Shown one piece after another: positions 1 through 6,626 of a stretch of 37,999 nt of DNA. Numbering within the stretch: the stretch's first letter is position 1; the number at the start of each line of letters is the position of its first letter. Under the pieces are notes generated by a model that was given only the letters and a program-made list of their open reading frames with translations, did not search any database and had not been told where the DNA came from. The position numbers and the translations under genes are program-made. Where the stretch lies: NCBI GenBank assembly GCA_024643255.1, contig JAHENF010000098.1:19933-57931 (forward strand), read 5' to 3'. The DNA is from Ilumatobacteraceae bacterium. Lineage in GTDB: Bacteria > Actinomycetota > Acidimicrobiia > Acidimicrobiales > Ilumatobacteraceae.

Positions 1-1
1 T

Positions 2-1924
2 CTGATCTCGCCGTACCTCGTGCTCGTCGCGCTCGTCCCCCTCGGCCTGCTCTGGTACATCATCAAGGCCTACGGCGCGCTCGACCAGCGCCTGCGCGAC
101 CTCGATGCGGTCCACGGGTTCACGGGCCAGGTCGGCAAGTCCCTCGACCCCAACGAGATCATCAGCGCCGCCGTTGACCAGACGGCCGAGGTACTGCGCA
201 CCGACGCCTCCGCGGTCGTCGTGTTCAGCGAACGCGACGGAGCGATCCTCAAGGTTCACGGTGTCGTCGGCCTGCGGCTGCCCACGCAAGCAAGCGACCC
301 GGACTGGCAGCGCCTGATCGTGTCGGAACGGGCCACCCTGGTGTCGGGCAACGAACTGGACGCGCTCAAGACCGACGGGTCGACGATCACCGAAATCCTC
401 GTCGCCCCGATCCGCGACGGGTCAGGTGTGATCGGGCTCCTCGTCGTCGCGGGGCGCAGTGGCGCTGACAAGCGCTTCGGAAGCGACGACCTCGTTCGGC
501 TCCAGAACCTCACCGAGCAGCTCGCCGCGAGCCTTCGTCGAGGCATGTTGCACCAACGCATCGAGCGCGAGGCACGCCACGACGGTCTCACGGGCCTGCC
601 GAACCGGCTCTCGTTCGAGCGTTCGGTCGTCGACGCTGCCCGGGCGATGACGTCGGACGATCTGTCGTTCGTGATCATGGTCGACCTCGACAGGTTCAAG
701 GAGGTCAACGACACGCTCGGGCACCACGCCGGCGACGAATTGCTCATCGAAGTCGGTGAGCGGTTGTCGGAGATGCTCGAACCGGGCGACGTCCTGGCGC
801 GATTGGCGAGCGACGAGTTCGCGATCGTCGGACAGCGGCGGACGCATGCAGAGATGGTGGAGTTCGCCTGGGACTGCGTGCGCAACGTCGGCCGACCCGT
901 CACCCTCGATGGGCTCGAGATCGTCGTGACCGCCAGTGCCGGCGTCGCCGTGATCGACGGCGACCACGAAGAGGGTGCGCCGCTGCGCTACGCCGACATC
1001 GCGATGTTCAACGCAAAGACCAGCCGCCTCGGCGTCGAGGTGTACCGCGACGAGATCGATCGCCGTACCCCAGCACGGCTGTCGATGCTCGGCGACCTGC
1101 GCGCGGCGATCGAGGACGGCGATCTCAGCGTCCACCTGCAACCGAAACTCGATCTTGCATCGGGCACCGTGGTCGGTGCCGAGGCGCTCGTGCGCTGGAC
1201 CCACCCCGTCCGTGGTGTCGTGGTGCCGCAACAGTTCGTCAGAGTGGCCGAGGACACCGGGCTCATCAAGCAGTTGACCGACCTGATGCTCCATCGGGGA
1301 ATCAGCCACCTCCGGGAGATCCACGACCGCGGGTACCACCTCGGACTCGCCGTCAACCTGTCGACGCACGACCTGCTCGACACGCGACTCGCCGACCGGG
1401 TCCAGGCCCACCTCGACGCCAACGGTGTCGATGCATCGATGCTCACCTTGGAGATCACCGAATCGTCGCTGCTGATCGACGCCCCCCGAGCACGGGCGAC
1501 CATCAACAAACTGCACGAGGTCGGGGTGCGACTGTCGATCGACGACTTCGGTACCGGCTACTCGTCGCTGAGCTACCTGCGGCGCCTGCCGGTGGGCGAG
1601 CTCAAGATCGATCAGAGCTTCGTCGCCAATCTGTTGCTCGACGAGCAGGACGAAGTGATCGTTCGCTCGACCATCGACCTCGGCCACAACCTCGGCCTCG
1701 TGGTCGTCGCCGAAGGCGTGGAGAACAACGAGGTGCTCGAACGTCTGCGGGCATTCGGGTGTGACGTCGCGCAGGGATTCTGCATCTCTCGTCCACTCAC
1801 TCCGGAGCACCTGATCTCCTGGCTCGCAACCACGAGACTGCCGAGTTTGAAAGCCGATCCGCTCGACTTCTCCCGGTGGGTCGATGCCGGCGACTCGAAC
1901 GACCCCAGGCCGGTGCTCGACTGA
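2..1924 (+). CDS. GAF-GGDEF-EAL cyclic-di-GMP signalling protein (5' partial)
   Basis: The frame is open to the left edge, so the true start and probably more N-terminal membrane sequence lie outside the window. What is visible begins with a hydrophobic segment (LVALVPLGLLWYII), then a GAF domain (about residues 50-175 counted from the GTG at 20), a GGDEF domain (about 185-345) and an EAL domain (about 355-610). The GGDEF signature is degenerate (ASDEF, both glycines lost), which suggests little or no cyclase activity. The EAL domain keeps EALVRW, the conserved N of AVNLS, the E of EITES, DDFGTGYSS, the K of LKID, the E of AEGVEN and QGF. The likely activity is therefore c-di-GMP phosphodiesterase at the inner face of the membrane, with GAF and GGDEF acting as sensory modules. 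Ligand unknown. Confidence 0.9.
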   Translation: MISPYLVLVALVPLGLLWYIIKAYGALDQRLRDLDAVHGFTGQVGKSLDPNEIISAAVDQTAEVLRTDASAVVVFSERDGAILKVHGVVGLRLPTQASDPDWQRLIVSERATLVSGNELDALKTDGSTITEILVAPIRDGSGVIGLLVVAGRSGADKRFGSDDLVRLQNLTEQLAASLRRGMLHQRIEREARHDGLTGLPNRLSFERSVVDAARAMTSDDLSFVIMVDLDRFKEVNDTLGHHAGDELLIEVGERLSEMLEPGDVLARLASDEFAIVGQRRTHAEMVEFAWDCVRNVGRPVTLDGLEIVVTASAGVAVIDGDHEEGAPLRYADIAMFNAKTSRLGVEVYRDEIDRRTPARLSMLGDLRAAIEDGDLSVHLQPKLDLASGTVVGAEALVRWTHPVRGVVVPQQFVRVAEDTGLIKQLTDLMLHRGISHLREIHDRGYHLGLAVNLSTHDLLDTRLADRVQAHLDANGVDASMLTLEITESSLLIDAPRARATINKLHEVGVRLSIDDFGTGYSSLSYLRRLPVGELKIDQSFVANLLLDEQDEVIVRSTIDLGHNLGLVVVAEGVENNEVLERLRAFGCDVAQGFCISRPLTPEHLISWLATTRLPSLKADPLDFSRWVDAGDSNDPRPVLD

Positions 1925-2009
1925 CATCATCGGCGCTTGTGTCGAGCGATCGGCAACCGCGGGCCCTTCGGCAGGTGTGCCTCGCCCGTGACGGGGGGAT
2001 ACTGGAGGC

Positions 2010-2909
2010 GTGAGCAAGCGACTGCCTCTTCAGCACGTCACGATCCACGGCCACGACGTCGGATTCCGTCGCGGCGGTTCGGGCGAACCCATCCTGCTGA
2101 TCCACGGACTCGCCGGCAGTTCTCGGACGTGGGACGACGTGATCCCGGCGCTCACCGAGTCGCACGACATCATCGCTCCCGATCTGCTCGGACACGGCGA
2201 GTCGGCAAAGCCCATCGGCGACTACTCGCTCGGCGCGTTCGCCAGCGGGCTGCGCGATTTCCTCTCGGTGCTCGACGTGCCGAGCGTGACGATCGTCGGG
2301 CACTCGTTCGGCGGCGGGGTCGCCATGCAACTCGCCTACCAACATCCGCACCTCGTCGACCGCTTGGTCCTCGTGGGCAGTGGCGGCCTCGGGCGCGAGG
2401 TGTCGTGGCTCCTGCGCATGCTGACACTGCCCGGCGCGGAGTACTTGATGCCGATCGGATTCCCGAAACCGCTCGTCGACCGGGCGACCGATCTCGGCCG
2501 CCAACTCGGCCGCCGCAACATCCGCTCGCCACGACTCGCCGAGATGTGGCGCGCCTATTCGTCGTTGGCAGGAGCGGAGAACCGCTCGGCGTTCGTACGC
2601 ACGATGCGCGGCGTGATCGAGCCGACCGGCCAGATGGTCAACGCCCGCGACCGTCTGTACCTGGCGGCGCACATCCCGACACTGATCGTCTGGGGTGACC
2701 GCGACGGCATCATCCCGGTGTCGCATGCTCGCGAGGCGCACGAACTGATCCCGACCAGCCGCCTCGAGATCCTCGAGGGAGTCGGACACTTCCCGCACGT
2801 CGAAGCACCCGACAAGTTCTCCGAGGTGCTGCTCGACTTCATGGAGACCACGGCGCCGGCATCGACCCGCCACGAGGCCCTACGCGACGTGCTCCTCGAG
2901 CAGCGCTGA
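2010..2909 (+). CDS. alpha/beta-hydrolase
   Basis: A 299-residue alpha/beta-hydrolase fold protein. Visible parts are the oxyanion region IHGLAGSSRTWDD near residue 30, the nucleophile elbow GHSFGGG near residue 95, the acid in WGDRDGIIP and the catalytic His in GVGHFPHVE near the C-terminus. The spacing is normal for the family and the triad looks complete. No signal peptide, so probably cytoplasmic. The GTG start has GGAGG only 1 nt upstream, too close for a Shine-Dalgarno, but GATACT ends 6 nt upstream and could be the -10 of a leaderless transcript. Substrate cannot be told; esterase, lactonase or C-C hydrolase are all possible. It converges on the methyltransferase gene 8 nt downstream. 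Confidence 0.85.
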   Translation: MSKRLPLQHVTIHGHDVGFRRGGSGEPILLIHGLAGSSRTWDDVIPALTESHDIIAPDLLGHGESAKPIGDYSLGAFASGLRDFLSVLDVPSVTIVGHSFGGGVAMQLAYQHPHLVDRLVLVGSGGLGREVSWLLRMLTLPGAEYLMPIGFPKPLVDRATDLGRQLGRRNIRSPRLAEMWRAYSSLAGAENRSAFVRTMRGVIEPTGQMVNARDRLYLAAHIPTLIVWGDRDGIIPVSHAREAHELIPTSRLEILEGVGHFPHVEAPDKFSEVLLDFMETTAPASTRHEALRDVLLEQR

Positions 2910-2917
2910 CCGACTCC

Positions 2918-3469
2918 TCAGTTGCGGCGAACCACGACGGTCGCCACACCGTGACCCTCGGACGCATACAGCAGGTCGAGTCCGGCGAACGCCTCGACGA
3001 GTTCACCGGGTGGTGCATGGAACGGCCCCGGTGCGTCCGCGCCGGTCTCCGAGAGCACGGTGACGATGGCGATCCCGCCAACGGCGAGACGTTTCGCGAT
3101 CAGCGGGTAGAGCGCCGGGTGGCGGAACCGCTGGCAGACGATCACGTCGGCCACTGACGGTTCGGGTGGGAGGCCGGCGTCGAGGTCGGTCACTCGGGCG
3201 TCGACGAGGTGACTGAGCCCCGCTTCGGTCGCTGCCGTCCTGAGGAGTTCGACGGCGACGGGCGAGACGTCGAACGCGACCACGTGGAGGCCCCGCTGAG
3301 CGAGCCACAACGACTGACCACCGAGGCCGCAGGCGATGTCGATCGCCAGCCCGGCGGTCGGGATCAGGTCCAGGAGGTCGGGCCGCTCGGCGAGCGGTTC
3401 CGGCGCGAGCGGACCACTCGGGGAGGCAGATCGATAGCGGTCGTCCCAGCGGGCGGCGTCGTCGTGCAC
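2918..3469 (-). CDS. class I SAM-dependent methyltransferase
   Basis: A 183-residue Rossmann-fold methyltransferase. Motif I is AIDIACGLGGQSLWLA (residues about 43-58), followed by the acidic end of beta-2 in VVAFDVSP and a motif-IV-like VADVIVCQRF. This small size with little beyond the core resembles TehB/tellurite-resistance-type and thiopurine-type methyltransferases acting on small molecules. The acceptor is not identifiable from sequence. The start ATG gives MHDDAARWDDRYR, a typical N-terminus for this family (xxWDxRY). It is transcribed away from the NUDIX-like gene with about 100 nt between their starts. Confidence 0.85.
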   Translation of the reverse strand: MHDDAARWDDRYRSASPSGPLAPEPLAERPDLLDLIPTAGLAIDIACGLGGQSLWLAQRGLHVVAFDVSPVAVELLRTAATEAGLSHLVDARVTDLDAGLPPEPSVADVIVCQRFRHPALYPLIAKRLAVGGIAIVTVLSETGADAPGPFHAPPGELVEAFAGLDLLYASEGHGVATVVVRRN

Positions 3470-3573
3470 CGACCCATCATCCCAGCCAAAGGGGTCGGGC
3501 TGTGGCCGGGATCACATCCAGGCGGCGCCGGGGTGTTGGTGTCGACGATGGCCCGCGTGGGATCATCGTCGAC

Positions 3574-4125
3574 GTGACTGACATCGACGAAGGTTCCTCC
3601 ACCCAGACCTCGACCGGCTGGCTGTCACCCGAGGACCTCGAACTCGTGCGGGCGCACGTCCCGATCGTGTATGTCGATGCCGTGCCGGTGCGGGTCGACT
3701 CGCTGGGCAACGTCACCGAGGTCGGCATGCTGCTGCGCGTCGCCTCCGACGGCACGATCAGCCGAATGGTGGTGACCGGGCGGGTGTTGTTCGGTGAACG
3801 TGTCCGTGAAGCACTGATGCGCCACTGCGAGAAGGATCTCGGCCCGATGGCGCTGCCGCGGGTGCCGGCCAATCCCACGCCGTTCACGGTGGTCGAGTAC
3901 TTCCCGAACCCGGATCGGTCGGGCTTCTACGACCCGCGCCACCACGCCGTGAGCCTCGCCTACGTGGTGCCGGTCGAAGGCGATTGCGAGCCCACGCAGG
4001 AGGCCTTGGACCTGTCGTGGTTCACGCCCGAGGAGGCGGTCAGCGATGAGGTGATCACCCAGATGACGAGTGGTCACGATCGGCTGATCCGCCTTGCGCT
4101 CGCCCATGTGGGCAAGCTGCCCTGA
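3574..4125 (+). CDS. NUDIX-like protein (DUF4916 type)
   Basis: I place the start at the GTG at 3574 (VTDIDEGSSTQTS), giving 183 residues. An upstream ATG at 3502 would add an Arg-rich, non-conserved stretch. The body (GWLSPEDLELVRAHVPIVYV, then a region equivalent to a NUDIX box around LFGERVREALMRHCEKDLG) matches the actinobacterial DUF4916/NUDIX-hydrolase-like family as I know it. A canonical GX5EX7REUXEEXGU box is not intact, so pyrophosphohydrolase activity is uncertain. GATCAT at 3561-3566 ends 7 nt before the GTG and may be a -10 for leaderless expression. The gene converges with azlD across a 15-nt gap holding a hairpin. Confidence 0.75.
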   Translation: MTDIDEGSSTQTSTGWLSPEDLELVRAHVPIVYVDAVPVRVDSLGNVTEVGMLLRVASDGTISRMVVTGRVLFGERVREALMRHCEKDLGPMALPRVPANPTPFTVVEYFPNPDRSGFYDPRHHAVSLAYVVPVEGDCEPTQEALDLSWFTPEEAVSDEVITQMTSGHDRLIRLALAHVGKLP

Positions 4126-4135
4126 GTCGGCGACG

Positions 4136-4153
4136 CGCGCTCAGAGGAGCGCG
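4136..4153. terminator. hairpin between convergent genes
   Basis: CGCGCTC-AGAG-GAGCGCG is a 7-bp GC-only stem with a 4-nt loop and no U-tract. It overlaps the azlD stop codon and lies 10 nt past the NUDIX-like stop, so it could serve both strands. Confidence 0.45.
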
Positions 4154-4458
4154 AGCACGACCCAGAGCGTGACCATGCCCGCGCCGAGCGCCGCGATCAG
4201 GTTGCGGGTCGCCCAGGCGACCACGATGCACACGGCGATCGCCGCCACCTCGGCACCCTCGACTCCACTCGCACCCTTGCCGCCGGCGATCAGGTTGACC
4301 GTCAGCGCCGACAGCACTGCCGGCCCGACATAGCGCAGCGCCCGCGTCGCGCTGACCGGCAGCGGCCGATCGGCGAGGAACACGATCAGACCCGCCCGCG
4401 AGCCGTAGGTGATCAGCGCGACGGCGAGTACCGCCGACAGTGCCGCCGCGGTGCTCAT
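4141..4458 (-). CDS. azlD: AzlD-type branched-chain amino acid exporter, small subunit
   Basis: A 105-residue, very hydrophobic protein with three to four membrane segments and the motif RYVGPAVLSAL typical of AzlD. AzlD pairs with AzlC as the small subunit of an exporter known for branched-chain amino acids and analogues (AzlCD/BrnFE type). The start was chosen at the ATG at 4456-4458 because it overlaps the azlC stop as ATGA, which indicates translational coupling. An earlier in-frame extension would run through azlC coding sequence. Substrate is assigned from family only. Confidence 0.88.
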   Translation of the reverse strand: MSTAAALSAVLAVALITYGSRAGLIVFLADRPLPVSATRALRYVGPAVLSALTVNLIAGGKGASGVEGAEVAAIAVCIVVAWATRNLIAALGAGMVTLWVVLALL

Positions 4459-5180
4459 GATGCACCTGCCGCGTCCGTGGCGCGACGGCTCTGCGCCAGG
4501 TCGGCGAGGTACCCGGCGGCGACTCCGCTGATCGCCCCGACGAGGATGCCGCCGTTGTTGGGGACGTCGAGCGCGAGGAAACAGACACCCGCGCCGGTGA
4601 CCGCCGCGACGACTCCGGGACGGTTCGTGAGGCCGAGCACGACCAGGCCCGCGAACATGATCGCGGGCGCGACGTCGAGTCGCCACGCCGTCGGAATCGT
4701 CGATCCGACGAGCATGCCGAGCGTGACGGTCAGCGTCCACGAGACGAAGAAGAAGATGCCGGCCGTGAGGTAGAAGCGGCGCCAGTCGCGAGATGACAGC
4801 TCATCGCGCACACTGCTCAGGGCGAAGAGCTGGTCGATCAAGAAGAACGGCCCGACCCACCGGAACCATCGTGGCTGGTCGGTGAAGCGCGGCGAGAGCG
4901 CCGCGCTGTACATCACGTGGCGCAGATTGATCACAGCGGCGGTCGCGACGAGCGTGAACCATGTGGCGGTCGCAGCGAGACTGACGGTGGCGAGTTGGGC
5001 GGCGCCGGCGAAGACGACGATGTTGGTCGACCAGGCCACGCCCGTCGGCATCGCCGACTCGGTGATCGCCACGCCGAGCACGAGCGCAAACGGGATCGCG
5101 GGAATGAAGAGCGGGATCGCGCGCCTGAACGCGTCGCTCGTCAGCGGGTCGTTCGTGGCCCTCGCAGGATCGGTCGCCAT
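4455..5180 (-). CDS. azlC: AzlC-type branched-chain amino acid exporter, large subunit
   Basis: A 241-residue integral membrane protein with about seven to eight helices. The hallmark AzlC region AIPFALVLGVAITESAMP is at the N-terminus and VVFAGAAQLATVSL follows, close to the canonical FAGxxQ motif. It forms an exporter with AzlD, encoded immediately downstream with an ATGA overlap. Upstream of the ATG, TAGCCT on the minus strand (plus 5190-5195) ends 9 nt before the start and could be the -10 of a nearly leaderless promoter. No regulator such as an Lrp-type gene is adjacent. Confidence 0.9.
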   Translation of the reverse strand: MATDPARATNDPLTSDAFRRAIPLFIPAIPFALVLGVAITESAMPTGVAWSTNIVVFAGAAQLATVSLAATATWFTLVATAAVINLRHVMYSAALSPRFTDQPRWFRWVGPFFLIDQLFALSSVRDELSSRDWRRFYLTAGIFFFVSWTLTVTLGMLVGSTIPTAWRLDVAPAIMFAGLVVLGLTNRPGVVAAVTGAGVCFLALDVPNNGGILVGAISGVAAGYLADLAQSRRATDAAGAS

Positions 5181-5239
5181 GGTCGCGTCAGGCTAAGCGG
5201 GCAGGTCGGGCATCCCGCTCCCGACCCTGGTGCAGCGCG

Positions 5240-5245
5240 TACCAT
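5240..5245 (+). promoter_or_regulatory. -10 hexamer for leaderless nei-like gene
   Basis: TACCAT ends 9 nt before the ATG at 5255, and no Shine-Dalgarno is present. This places the transcription start at or next to the start codon. No clear -35. Confidence 0.4.
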
Positions 5246-5254
5246 GCAGGTCCG

Positions 5255-6142
5255 ATGCCCGAAGGCGACACGATCCACCGATCGGCCAGCGCCATGCGTA
5301 CAGCACTCGCAGGCAAGCCGACGCTGCGTTTCGATGCGCCACGTCTGGTCGGACCGTCACCTCGGGCGGGCCGGATCATCGAGACCGTCGAGAGTCACGG
5401 TAAACATCTGACGGTCGAGTGGGACGACGGGCTCGTGCTCGACACCCACATGCGGATGTCTGGCTCATGGCATCTGTATCGGGCCGGCGGTCGTTGGCGG
5501 CGCCCCTACACGCAGATGCGCGCGGCGATCGAAGTGTCGGACTGGGTGGCGGTGTGCTTCAACGCCCCGAGCGTCGAGACGTACCGGCGTGCCGACAAGC
5601 GTCGTCATCCCGGCATGGGTCGGCTCGGCCCCGACCTCTGCAAGGCCGACACCGATCTGGGCGCCGTCGTCAACCTGCTGCTCACCTATCCCGACCCGAC
5701 CGCCCGGCTCGGCGAGGTCCTGCTCGACCAGCGTGTGATGTGTGGCGTCGGCAACGTCTACCGGTGCGAGGTGCTCTGGTCGACCGAGCTGAGCCCATAC
5801 GCCAAGGTGGGCACGATCAGCGAACACGACGCGATTCGAGTCGTGAACACCGCGGCGACGATGCTGCGAGCGAATCTGCACCACGCGAAGCGTGTCGTCG
5901 CGGCCGGCCAGAAGGGCGGTCTGGCGGTGTACGGCCGAAACGGGCAGCGCTGTGCACGGTGTGGCGAGACGGTCGAGTGTCGGCGGATGGGCGAGTACAA
6001 CCGGGTCCTCTACTGGTGTCCGGGATGTCAGACGCACCTCGATCCGAAACTCGAACGATCGAGCGACGACACCCCGATGGATCCGCATCCCGCCGCGCAA
6101 CGCTGGCTCGCCGACCTCCCCTGGAACCGCGACGCCAGCTGA
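5255..6142 (+). CDS. nei: Fpg/Nei-family DNA glycosylase/AP lyase (Nei2-like)
   Basis: A base-excision repair enzyme removing oxidised bases and cleaving the abasic site. The N-terminus MPEGDTIHR supplies the catalytic Pro2/Glu3 once Met is removed, and the Nei-type form (GDTI rather than LPEVE) separates it from Fpg. Lys in ESHGKHL near residue 50 is the beta-hairpin lysine. The H2TH region is seen in GVGNVYRCEVLW, and a C-terminal zinc finger is formed by CARC and CPGC (about residues 228-255). At 295 residues it is slightly long for the family, with a tail after the zinc finger. The ATG at 5255 is fixed by the need for Pro2. It is followed directly by a perfect palindrome shared with the convergent gene. 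Confidence 0.92.
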   Translation: MPEGDTIHRSASAMRTALAGKPTLRFDAPRLVGPSPRAGRIIETVESHGKHLTVEWDDGLVLDTHMRMSGSWHLYRAGGRWRRPYTQMRAAIEVSDWVAVCFNAPSVETYRRADKRRHPGMGRLGPDLCKADTDLGAVVNLLLTYPDPTARLGEVLLDQRVMCGVGNVYRCEVLWSTELSPYAKVGTISEHDAIRVVNTAATMLRANLHHAKRVVAAGQKGGLAVYGRNGQRCARCGETVECRRMGEYNRVLYWCPGCQTHLDPKLERSSDDTPMDPHPAAQRWLADLPWNRDAS

Positions 6143-6173
6143 GGTTACGCCGGTGCCAGGCACCGGCGTAACC
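6143..6173. terminator. perfect 15-bp palindrome between convergent genes
   Basis: GGTTACGCCGGTGCC, then A, then the exact reverse complement. It begins at the last base of neighbouring stop context (TGA at 6140-6142) and ends 2 nt before the convergent gene's stop. There is no U-tract on either strand. It contains the core GTGCCAGGCAC, which recurs (as its complement) in the palindrome at 6590-6626. Confidence 0.75.
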
Positions 6174-6175
6174 AG

Positions 6176-6577
6176 TCAGCCGCGACCGAGGATGCGTTCG
6201 ACAGCGATCTCGATGACCACCCGATCGTCGCGCTCGGCGGGTTCCCGGTACCGGGCGGCGTACCCGTCGACGCCGGCCTTCACGCCATCGGGATCGGTGA
6301 CCAGACGAACCGGCCCCTCGAGGCTCAACCACCGTCCACCATCGACCTGGCAGACGGCGGCGCGCCGGCCGGCCGCCTGCATCCGCTCGGCGTTCTTCGC
6401 CTTCTGCGAACCGGCCCACGTGATGACCCGCGCCGTGCGCTGCGCCGCGTCGTAGCTGAACCCGACGGCGACGACGTGCGGGGAGGAATCCGCCCGCGAC
6501 GTCGTCAGCGTGGCCAGGTGGTACTCGCGCAGGAACGTGAGCACCTCGTCGGGGAGGTCAGCCGGATCGAGCGCCAT
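6176..6577 (-). CDS. pyridoxamine-5'-phosphate-oxidase-fold, F420-type oxidoreductase
   Basis: A 133-residue flavin/deazaflavin split-barrel protein. LATLTTSRADSSPHVVAVGFSYD, followed by KAKNAERMQAAGRRAAVCQVDGGRWLSLEG, is the pattern of the actinobacterial FDOR-B/TIGR03618 group (Rv1155-like), which commonly binds F420. Cofactor use is inferred from family resemblance, not visible directly. The ATG at 6577 lies 12 nt from the inner edge of the 6590-6626 palindrome, so its own promoter must be in or beside that palindrome. TACAAC (plus 6584-6589) ends 6 nt before the start. Confidence 0.82.
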   Translation of the reverse strand: MALDPADLPDEVLTFLREYHLATLTTSRADSSPHVVAVGFSYDAAQRTARVITWAGSQKAKNAERMQAAGRRAAVCQVDGGRWLSLEGPVRLVTDPDGVKAGVDGYAARYREPAERDDRVVIEIAVERILGRG

Positions 6578-6589
6578 CGCCCCGTTGTA

Positions 6590-6626
6590 ATCCGTTCACG
6601 ATGTGCCTGGCACATCGTGAACGGAT
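6590..6626. terminator. perfect 18-bp palindrome after ABC permease gene
   Basis: ATCCGTTCACGATGTGCC, then T, then the exact reverse complement. It starts at the last base of the permease stop codon and ends 12 nt before the next gene's start. No U-tract. The centre is GTGCCTGGCAC, the complement of the core of the 6143-6173 palindrome. Likely terminator of the kinase/regulator/ABC operon; it could also be a mobile REP-like hairpin. Confidence 0.75.

Noticed and set aside
422..2017. Long open frame on the minus strand over the GAF-GGDEF-EAL gene
   Set aside because: Antisense shadow of a GC-rich gene; no recognisable domains, and the plus-strand frame has clear motifs.
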